A DNA stretch of 12,180 bases from Betaproteobacteria bacterium (GTDB lineage: Bacteria; Pseudomonadota; Gammaproteobacteria; Burkholderiales; Burkholderiaceae_C), in NCBI GenBank assembly GCA_009918225.1, contig RGEP01000030.1:1-12180 (forward strand), given 5' to 3'. A model generated the notes under the pieces. The model was not told the origin of the DNA. It saw only the letters and a program-made list of their open reading frames with translations, and did no database searches. Below, piece by piece: positions 7,213 through 12,180 of the stretch. A program made the translations under genes and the position numbers. Position 1 is the first letter of the stretch; the number at the start of each line of letters is the position of its first letter.

Positions 7213-7589
7213 GACCAGTCCTCCACACGGGGCTTGTCGGGGTCTTCGTGGGCATACAACTGCCGCTGCCGCTCGCTGCCCTTGAAGAGGCGGCGCACCA
7301 CCACAAAAAACACCGGCACCATGAAGATGGCCAGGACGGTGGCCGAAATCATCCCGCCCATCACGCCCGTGCCGATGGAGCGCTGCCCCGCAGAGCCGGC
7401 ACCGCTGGCCAGCACCAGGGGCATCACGCCCAGGATAAACGCCAAGGAGGTCATGATGATGGGGCGCAGCCGAAGGTGAGCGGCCTCCAAGACCGAGGCC
7501 ACCAGATCCTTGCCCTGCGCATGCAGGTCTTTGGCGAACTCGATGATCAGCACCGCATTCTTGGCCGACAGGCCGATGATGGTGATCAT
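7209..7589 (-). pseudogene. RND efflux pump (HAE1/AcrB family), C-terminal fragment
   Basis: These 126 codons encode the end of an AcrB/MexB-type inner-membrane proton-drug antiporter. MITIIGLSAKNAVLIIEFAKDL begins inside TM10; Lys10 of the fragment matches the proton-relay Lys940 of AcrB. RLRPIIMTSLAFILGVMPLV is TM11, with Thr47 matching AcrB Thr978. GTGVMGGMISATVLAIFMVPVFF is TM12 (motifs given in pieces: GTGVMGGMISATVLAIF and VPVFFVVVRR). The final RVEDWS tail ends at a TGA that overlaps the outer-membrane factor start. The fragment's ATG at 7589 overlaps the TGA of the N-terminal frame as ATGA, but it matches an internal methionine position of the family, so it is not an ancestral start. 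It could in principle be expressed by coupled re-initiation, but it holds only two and a half membrane helices and cannot work as a pump on its own. Confidence 0.88.
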
Positions 7590-9913
7590 GCCGGTGCATC
7601 GGCCTGCACCACCACGCGTTGCACCCGCCCGGCGTTGAGGAAGTCGTTGATGTAGGCCGATCCCAGTGCAGTGCCCAAAGCGTTGTTGATGGCGGCAAAG
7701 CCCACGCCCAAGGCTGCGGCGCGGTCGCGGTCGATCTGCAACTCCACCTGAGCCGCGTCTTCCAATCCGTCGGGGCGCACCGCGTTGAGCAGGGGGCTCT
7801 TCTGCGCTTCTCCGAGCAGTTGGTTGCGGGCCTGCAACAAGACCTCGCGGCCCACGCCCGCACGGTCTTGCAAGCGGAAGGCAAAGCCGTTGGCCCGCCC
7901 CAGTTCACGAATGGGAGGCGGGCTCACCACAAAGATGAAGGCATCACGAACACCGGCCAGCATGCCCTGCGCCCGCTTGACCAGGGCCTGAGCCGATTGC
8001 TCGGGGTCGGGCCGTTCGTCCCAGTCCTTGAGCGCCACGAAGTTCAGCGCGGAGTTCTGGCCCGAGCCCGAAAAGTTGAAGCCCAGCACACTGGTCATGG
8101 CCTTGACTTCGGGCTGCTTGAGCATCACCCCTTCGATTTGCTTCATCACCGCCAGGGTGCGTTCTTGCGTGGCCCCTGGCGGAAGCAGCACATTGACCAG
8201 GATGTTGCCCTGGTCCTCATTGGGCACGAAGGCGGTGGGAAGCCGGGTGTACATCACCACTGCAGCACCAATCACCGCCGCATAAATCACCATGTACCGC
8301 CAGCAGCTGCGCAGCATCCGGGCCACCACGCTTTCGTAGCCCCTGGCCGCGCGGGAATAGCCCCGGTTGAACCAGCCGAAGAAGCCACCCTTCTCGTGGT
8401 GATGGCCGGCCTGCACCGGCTTGAGCAGGGTGGCACACAGGGCCGGTGAAAAGCTCAGCGCCAAAAACGCCGACAACAGAATGGCGGTGACCATCACGGC
8501 GGCGAACTGGCGGTAGATGTTGCCGATGGCCCCGCTGAAGAAGGCCAGCGGAATGAACACCGACACCAGCACCACCGTCACGCCCACGATGGCCCCGCTG
8601 ATTTGCGACATCGCCTTGCGGGTTGCCGCGCGTGGGCTCAAGCCTTCTTCGCTCATGATGCGTTCGACGTTTTCCACCACCACGATGGCGTCATCCACCA
8701 CGATGCCGATCACCAACACCATGCCGAACATCGTGAGCACGTTGATGGAAAAACCCATGGCCAGCAGCGCGGCAAAGGTGCCCAGCAGGCACACCGGCAC
8801 CACGAGGGTGGGAATGATGGTGTAGCGGATGTTCTGCAGGAACAGGAACATCACGATGAACACCAGCACCACCGCTTCCACCAGGGTCTTGGCCACTTGG
8901 TTGATGGAAATGCGGATGAACTGCGAGCCATCGAAGGGGATGGTGGCCTTCACACCCGGCGGAAAGAACCGCTCGATCTGGGTGAGCTTGTCGCGGATGG
9001 CGTCAGCGGTTTCCAGGGCATTGGCGCCCGATGCCAATTGCACGGAAATGCCCGCGGAGGGCTCGCCATTGAGACGGGTTCGAAGGGAATAGCTCTGCGC
9101 ACCGAGCTCGATGCGGGCGACGTCCTTGAGCCGCACGGCCGAGCCATCGGGGTTGGCGCGCAGCACGATGTTTCCAAACTGGCCGACGGAGCTCAGCTGG
9201 CCCTGAACCGTGACCGTGGCGCTGACCAATTGGCTGGGCAGGGCGGGTTGTTCGCCCAGAGAGCCGGAGGTGACTTGAATGTTCTGCTGCGCGATCGCCG
9301 CGTTGACGTCTTGCATCGCCAAGCGAAAGCCCTGCAGCTTGACCGGATCGACCCAGATGCGCATCGCGCGTTCGGTGCCGAAGAGGTTGGCCTGGCCCAC
9401 ACCCTGCACGCGCTGGATTTCCGGCAGCACGGTGCGCGCGGCGTAGTCGCCCAGGGCCACGGGGTCAAAGGCCGGGTTCTCCGAGGCCAGGATCACGAAG
9501 AGCAGGAAATTGGGATTGGCCTTGTCCACCCGTATGCCCTGCTGCGTGACGGCGGCGGGCAGGCGCGGTGATGCCCGTGCCAGGCGGTTCTGCACATCGA
9601 CCTGGGCCAAGTCGGGGTTGGTGCCGGGTTCGTAGCTCAGGGTGATGGAGCCCGACCCATTGGCCTGCGCCACCGACTCCATGTAGACCAGGCCGGGCGA
9701 GCCGTTCATCTCTTGCTCGATCAGCGAGATGACGGTGTTTTCCAGGGTGGTGGCCGAAGCACCGGGATAGGAGACGTTCAGCGAAATCGAAGGGGGCGCG
9801 ACCGGGGGGTACTGCGCGATGGGCAGTTGCGTGACGGCCACGCCGCCGCCCACCAGGATGAACAGCGCGATGACCCAGGCAAAGACCGGGCGGTTGATGA
9901 AGAACGGCGCCAT
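7586..9913 (-). CDS. RND multidrug efflux pump (HAE1/AcrB family), truncated at residue 775
   Basis: This 775-residue reading frame matches the first three quarters of AcrB/MexB-type pumps, which are normally about 1,040-1,060 residues. Features are TM1 (about residues 10-28) after FFINRPVF, the first periplasmic domain (PIAQYPPVAPP, SYPGASATTLENTV), TM2-TM6 (about 340-490), the proton-relay pair Asp407-Asp408 in GIVVDDAIVVVENVERI, TM7 (about 538-557) and most of the second periplasmic domain up to GRVQRVVVQADAP. It then stops. The rest of the family sequence resumes in a different frame with ITIIGLSAKNA, and a stretch equal to about AcrB 778-931 is missing, including TM8, TM9 and the start of TM10. 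An AGGGG Shine-Dalgarno in the nine-base gap after the adaptor gene supports the start. The upstream 775 codons show no other damage, so the lesion looks recent. The product is almost certainly non-functional as a transporter. Confidence 0.93.
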   Translation of the reverse strand: MAPFFINRPVFAWVIALFILVGGGVAVTQLPIAQYPPVAPPSISLNVSYPGASATTLENTVISLIEQEMNGSPGLVYMESVAQANGSGSITLSYEPGTNPDLAQVDVQNRLARASPRLPAAVTQQGIRVDKANPNFLLFVILASENPAFDPVALGDYAARTVLPEIQRVQGVGQANLFGTERAMRIWVDPVKLQGFRLAMQDVNAAIAQQNIQVTSGSLGEQPALPSQLVSATVTVQGQLSSVGQFGNIVLRANPDGSAVRLKDVARIELGAQSYSLRTRLNGEPSAGISVQLASGANALETADAIRDKLTQIERFFPPGVKATIPFDGSQFIRISINQVAKTLVEAVVLVFIVMFLFLQNIRYTIIPTLVVPVCLLGTFAALLAMGFSINVLTMFGMVLVIGIVVDDAIVVVENVERIMSEEGLSPRAATRKAMSQISGAIVGVTVVLVSVFIPLAFFSGAIGNIYRQFAAVMVTAILLSAFLALSFSPALCATLLKPVQAGHHHEKGGFFGWFNRGYSRAARGYESVVARMLRSCWRYMVIYAAVIGAAVVMYTRLPTAFVPNEDQGNILVNVLLPPGATQERTLAVMKQIEGVMLKQPEVKAMTSVLGFNFSGSGQNSALNFVALKDWDERPDPEQSAQALVKRAQGMLAGVRDAFIFVVSPPPIRELGRANGFAFRLQDRAGVGREVLLQARNQLLGEAQKSPLLNAVRPDGLEDAAQVELQIDRDRAAALGVGFAAINNALGTALGSAYINDFLNAGRVQRVVVQADAPA

Positions 9914-9922
9914 TTGCCGCCC

Positions 9923-11218
9923 CTACTCTTTGGCCGCGGGCTTGGCCGGGGCGGCGCTGCCCGGAGGCGCCCAGGGCACCGGCTTGACCGGGCCTTTTCC
10001 GCGCAGCTTTTGGAAGCCATCCACCATCACCTGCTCGCCGGCCTTCAGGCCGTCGAGCACCACCCACTGTCCGTCGCGGGCGGGGCCCACCTTCACCGGT
10101 CGCATGTCGACCATGCCGTCATCGCCCACCACGCGCACGGTGTCGCCCTGAGGGCCACGGCTGACCGCCTGCTGGGGCAGCAGCATGGCGCCCGGCGCCT
10201 GGGCCTGCTCGATGCGCACGCGCACGAAGAGCCCCGGCAACAGGGTCTTCTTGGGGTTGGGCACGATGGCGCGCAGCGTGATCTGGCCCGTGCTGGGGTC
10301 CACGCTGAGGTCTGAGAACAAGAGCTTGCCCGGCAGGGGGTGGGTGCTGCCGTCTTCCAAATGCAGGGTCACCGACGCTGCATCAGGGCCGGCCTGCTTG
10401 AACTGGCCGCGGGCAATGGCGGCACGCAGGCGCAGCACATCGGCTGCCGGCTGGGTGAAGTTCACATACAGAGGGTCGATCTGTTGGATGAGTGCCAGTG
10501 GTGTGGCTTCGCCCTGTCCGACCAAAGCGCCTTCGGTGACCTGCGCGCGCCCGATGCGGCCAGCGATGGGGGCGGTGACCGAGGCGTATCCCAGGTTCAG
10601 TTGAGCCGTCTGCACCACCGCCCGCGCGGCTGCCACCTCGGCCAAGGCTTGCTGGCGCGTGGCCTGCGCATTGATCGACTCCTGTTCGCTGATGGCCCTG
10701 GCTTCCAGCAGGGGCTTGGCGCGCTCGGCATTGGCCTGGGCCTGCATCAAGGTGGCCTCGGCCCGTGCTTGTTGGGCCTGGGCGCTGGCCAGCGCGGCTT
10801 GGTAGGGTGCGGGGTCGATGGTGAAGAGTGCTTGGCCTGCCTTCACCTCGCTGCCTTCTTCGAAGCTGCGGGCCGTGAGGATGCCCGCGGCCCGGGCGCG
10901 CACCTGGGCCACGCGAGAAGCCTCGGTGCGACCGGGCAGTTCCGTGAGCAGGCCCACATCAGCCGGGGCCACTTTCACCACGCCCACGGCCGGTGCTGGG
11001 GGAGCGCCAGCCGGAGCACTGGAACCGCTGCCAGCCGCGGGGCCGGCGTTGCCGGAGGTGCTGGATGCGGCCGAGCCGGCCGAGCCGGTCGGGGCTGCCG
11101 CCTTGTTGTCGTTGCCCCCGCCGCAGGCTGCAAGGCCCAGTGTCAAAACCGCCAGGCCCAGGCCGGCCGCCTGTCGCAGGCCCAAGCGGGCCGCCATTGG
11201 AGAGTTGCGCGCAGTCAT
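9923..11218 (-). CDS. RND efflux periplasmic adaptor subunit (MexA/AcrA family lipoprotein)
   Basis: This is the membrane-fusion protein that bridges an RND pump and an outer-membrane channel. I chose the ATG at 11218 (431 residues) because the signal sequence begins there (MTARNSPMAARLG, then LGLAVLTLGLAAC); the frame stays open to 11311 but the extra residues are not signal-like. A second ATG at 11197 is possible. The lipobox LAAC puts the lipidated Cys at residue 32. A long Ala/Gly/Ser/Pro-rich linker follows (about 38-78). Conserved adaptor parts are ELPGRTEASRVAQVRARAAG (beta-barrel/lipoyl), EEGSEVKAGQALFTIDP (lipoyl half), an alpha-hairpin with heptad-like AQ/AE repeats, NLGYASVTAPIAGRIG (second lipoyl half), DPLYVNFTQ and LLPGLFVRVRI. 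All expected domains are present without frame breaks. It ends nine bases before the pump start and is first in its operon. Its partners are damaged, so it may now be orphaned. Confidence 0.94.
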   Translation of the reverse strand: MTARNSPMAARLGLRQAAGLGLAVLTLGLAACGGGNDNKAAAPTGSAGSAASSTSGNAGPAAGSGSSAPAGAPPAPAVGVVKVAPADVGLLTELPGRTEASRVAQVRARAAGILTARSFEEGSEVKAGQALFTIDPAPYQAALASAQAQQARAEATLMQAQANAERAKPLLEARAISEQESINAQATRQQALAEVAAARAVVQTAQLNLGYASVTAPIAGRIGRAQVTEGALVGQGEATPLALIQQIDPLYVNFTQPAADVLRLRAAIARGQFKQAGPDAASVTLHLEDGSTHPLPGKLLFSDLSVDPSTGQITLRAIVPNPKKTLLPGLFVRVRIEQAQAPGAMLLPQQAVSRGPQGDTVRVVGDDGMVDMRPVKVGPARDGQWVVLDGLKAGEQVMVDGFQKLRGKGPVKPVPWAPPGSAAPAKPAAKE

Positions 11219-11224
11219 CCGCCA

Positions 11225-11238
11225 ACTGTATCGACAGT
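11225..11238. promoter_or_regulatory. Inverted repeat ACTGT-N4-ACAGT, possible operator of the efflux operon
   Basis: The perfect five-base arms ACTGT and ACAGT are separated by ATCG and end seven bases before the chosen adaptor start codon. The location suits a repressor site for the efflux operon, or one overlapping the divergent promoter region. The arms are short, and a repeat of this size is expected by chance at moderate frequency, so this is only a candidate. Confidence 0.25.
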
Positions 11239-11239
11239 C

Positions 11240-11268
11240 CTGCACGATCGGGTGATTCAGGGTAAACT
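11240..11268 (+). promoter_or_regulatory. Weak candidate sigma70 promoter for the helicase gene
   Basis: TAAACT at 11263-11268 resembles a -10 element. CTGCAC at 11240-11245 stands 17 bases upstream as a poor -35 element. Transcription would begin near 11275 and give a leader of about 185-190 bases before the helicase ATG. The -10 match is moderate and the -35 match is weak, so the start site is not established. Confidence 0.3.
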
Positions 11269-11305
11269 CTAAGTTCTTCATCACCGGTACCGTCCCGGGC
11301 CTTGC

Positions 11306-11326
11306 TTCCACAGTTTGTGCGTGGAA
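11306..11326 (+). promoter_or_regulatory. Leader hairpin 1 of the helicase transcript
   Basis: The perfect six-base arms TTCCAC (11306-11311) and GTGGAA (11321-11326) enclose a nine-base loop. It lies in the predicted 5' leader of the DEAD-box helicase gene, upstream of two larger hairpins. Alone it would be unremarkable; the clustering of three stems is what makes it worth recording. Confidence 0.35.
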
Positions 11327-11365
11327 CGCCCGCCGGACCTCAATTCCATCTTCGCGACTTCACCT

Positions 11366-11398
11366 GCGGACAGACCCTGTTTTTCAGGGCTGATCCGC
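11366..11398 (+). promoter_or_regulatory. Leader hairpin 2: 13-bp stem with U5 loop
   Basis: The stem pairs GCGGA (11366-11370) with TCCGC (11394-11398), CAG (11371-11373) with CTG (11390-11392), and CCCTG (11375-11379) with CAGGG (11385-11389). That is 13 Watson-Crick pairs interrupted only by single unpaired adenines at 11374 and 11393. The loop is five T residues. Because the T-run is in the loop and not after the stem, this is not an intrinsic terminator. U-rich hairpin loops in leaders are known regulatory elements in some RNA-metabolism genes (for example the RNase E leader of enterobacteria); a similar role here is inference. Confidence 0.55.
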
Positions 11399-11401
11399 TG
11401 A

Positions 11402-11436
11402 ACCCGTGCCCGGCGCAGGCAAGCCAGGCACGTGGT
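11402..11436 (+). promoter_or_regulatory. Leader hairpin 3, just before the helicase ribosome-binding site
   Basis: The arms are CGTGCC (11405-11410) and GGCACG (11427-11432). Inside a one-by-one mismatch, GGC (11412-11414) pairs with GCC (11423-11425) around an eight-base loop. Outside, ACC (11402-11404) pairs with GGT (11434-11436) across a bulged T. The stem ends 17 bases before the GGAA ribosome-site candidate at 11454-11457, so it could affect translation initiation. Confidence 0.45.
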
Positions 11437-11461
11437 GCTTTGCTTGTTTGATTGGAAATTC

Positions 11462-12180
11462 ATGTCTTTCGAAAATCTGGGCCTGGCCCCCGCCCTGTCC
11501 CGTGCCTTGGCCGATGCCGGCTATGAGCAGGCCACCGAGGTGCAGCAGCAGGCCGTTCCCATGGGCCTGAGCCGCTTGGACCTCAAGGTCAGCAGCCAAA
11601 CGGGCAGCGGCAAAACCGCGGCCTTCGCCTTGCCGGCTTTGCAGCGCATCCTGGAGGCCCGTGGCGACGCGAGCAAGCGGCGTGAAAAGGGCGTGGTGCA
11701 CGGCCCGCGTGTGTTGGTGTTGACGCCCACGCGCGAATTGGCGATGCAGGTGGCCAAAGCCTTCACGGTCTATGGCAAGCATGTGCAGGGCTTGCGCGTG
11801 GCCACGGTGGTGGGCGGAGTGCCCTATGGGGCGCAACTCAAGGCGCTGCGCGGCCCTCTGGACGTGGTGATCGCCACGCCGGGGCGCCTGATCGACCACC
11901 TGGGCACCGGCAAGTGCGTGTTGGACAACCTGGAAATGTTGGTGCTTGACGAAGCCGACCGCATGCTCGACATGGGCTTCATCGACGACATCCGCCACAT
12001 CGCCGAGCAGACGCCGGCCGAGCGTCAAACGGTGATGTTCAGCGCGACCTTCGCCGGTCACGTGGGCCGCCTGGCCGATGAACTGTTGAAGCCCGAAGCA
12101 CAGACCGTGCAGGTGGCCCGCCACACCGACACCCACGCCAGCATCGAGCAGCGCTTGCATTGGGCCGACAACCGCCAGCA
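11462..12180 (+). CDS. DEAD-box ATP-dependent RNA helicase, N-terminal part (runs off the right edge)
   Basis: From the ATG at 11462 the frame is open to the window end: 239 complete codons covering RecA-like domain 1 and the start of domain 2. It unwinds RNA duplexes using ATP in the cytoplasm, in ribosome assembly or mRNA turnover. The superfamily motifs are in order: Q motif (MSFENLGL through Gln28), Walker A SSQTGSGKT (residues 44-52), PTREL (89-93), VVGG (117-119 region), TPGR (139-142), DEAD (163-166) in VLDEADRMLDMGF, and SAT (194-196). GGAA lies at 11454-11457, five bases from the ATG. The HGPRVLVLTPTRELAMQVAK region and SIEQRLHW following SAT resemble a helicase I recall from Comamonadaceae genomes. 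The type (RhlE, DeaD, SrmB or other) is decided mainly by the missing C-terminus, so I give no symbol. It diverges from the efflux operon and is functionally unrelated to it. Confidence 0.95.
   Translation, partial: MSFENLGLAPALSRALADAGYEQATEVQQQAVPMGLSRLDLKVSSQTGSGKTAAFALPALQRILEARGDASKRREKGVVHGPRVLVLTPTRELAMQVAKAFTVYGKHVQGLRVATVVGGVPYGAQLKALRGPLDVVIATPGRLIDHLGTGKCVLDNLEMLVLDEADRMLDMGFIDDIRHIAEQTPAERQTVMFSATFAGHVGRLADELLKPEAQTVQVARHTDTHASIEQRLHWADNRQ

Larger units (their letters stand above)
11219..11461. other. Divergent intergenic region between efflux operon and helicase gene
   Basis: This region of 243 bases separates the two divergent transcription units and must hold both promoters. 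The side near the adaptor gene carries a small inverted repeat and a weak plus-strand promoter candidate. The rest (about 11275-11461) would be the helicase 5' leader and contains three inverted repeats described separately. I find no convincing sigma70 promoter for the minus-strand efflux operon and no gene for a TetR, MarR or LysR regulator in or next to the region, although efflux operons often have one beside them. A possible 44-codon GTG-started frame at 11317-11451 has neither a ribosome site nor protein-like composition. Confidence 0.8.

Noticed and set aside
7586..7589. Programmed ribosomal frameshifting in the pump or channel genes
   Set aside because: There is no slippery heptamer followed by structure at either junction, and frameshifting would not restore the missing segments.
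7209..9913. Idea that the pump is a natural two-gene split RND transporter
   Set aside because: A split would keep all 12 membrane helices between the two chains; here about 155 residues with TM8 and TM9 are absent.
11219..11311. Extension of the adaptor frame to 11311
   Set aside because: The added residues precede a complete lipoprotein signal peptide and lie in the promoter region; no ribosome site supports them.
11366..11398. Intrinsic terminator in the divergent region
   Set aside because: The T-run is in the hairpin loop, none follows the stem, and no gene ends into it on the plus strand.
11317..11451. 44-codon GTG-started frame in the helicase leader, considered as a leader peptide
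   Set aside because: It has no ribosome-binding site, no biased codon use and no regulatory codon run; the hairpins explain the region better.
11281..11463. Minus-strand 60-codon frame opposite the helicase leader
   Set aside because: The composition is not protein-like, there is no ribosome site and there is no recognisable family; the inverted repeats make both strands look structured.

Overview
The window looks like chromosomal DNA from a betaproteobacterium of the Burkholderiales, probably the Comamonadaceae. The grounds are the high GC content, two tandem Bug-type (tripartite tricarboxylate, TTT) substrate-binding proteins, and a DEAD-box helicase whose N-terminal half resembles one I recall from Comamonadaceae genomes. 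The family calls rest on motif recognition by eye; no database search was run.

Layout. From 11218 down to the left edge everything is on the minus strand, in two blocks. Block A (11218-5700) encodes a tripartite RND efflux system in the order periplasmic adaptor, inner-membrane pump, outer-membrane channel. Block B (5613-1) is a catabolic or uptake cluster: CaiB/BaiF CoA-transferase, a crotonase-fold protein, a medium-chain oxidoreductase, two Bug binding proteins, and the N-terminal 175 codons of an MmgE/PrpD protein that runs off the window. The first four genes of block B overlap by a few bases at each junction (TGATG, TGATG, ATGA), so they are almost certainly one translationally coupled operon. 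On the plus strand, diverging from the adaptor gene, a DEAD-box RNA helicase starts at 11462 after a structured leader and runs off the right edge.

The strongest observation is that the efflux system is broken twice. The pump lacks a segment matching about 155 residues of AcrB (the end of the second periplasmic domain, TM8, TM9 and the start of TM10) and changes frame at the lesion. The outer-membrane channel lacks about 25 residues ahead of its LLGRVR segment and also changes frame. The adaptor is intact. This is either recent decay of the efflux operon or an assembly problem; sequence alone cannot separate the two.

Block B plausibly imports and activates a carboxylic acid: Bug proteins bind carboxylates, family III CoA-transferases form CoA thioesters, and the crotonase, oxidoreductase and MmgE/PrpD proteins would act on the product. 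The substrate cannot be named. The crotonase-fold protein lacks both glutamates used by classical enoyl-CoA hydratases, so its reaction is open. The helicase leader holds three predicted hairpins, one with a 13-bp stem and a U5 loop, which suggests post-transcriptional control.

I saw no tRNA, rRNA, CRISPR array, insertion sequence or integrase. No wholly new system is convincingly present. The best leads are the double lesion, the helicase leader and the unassigned pathway.
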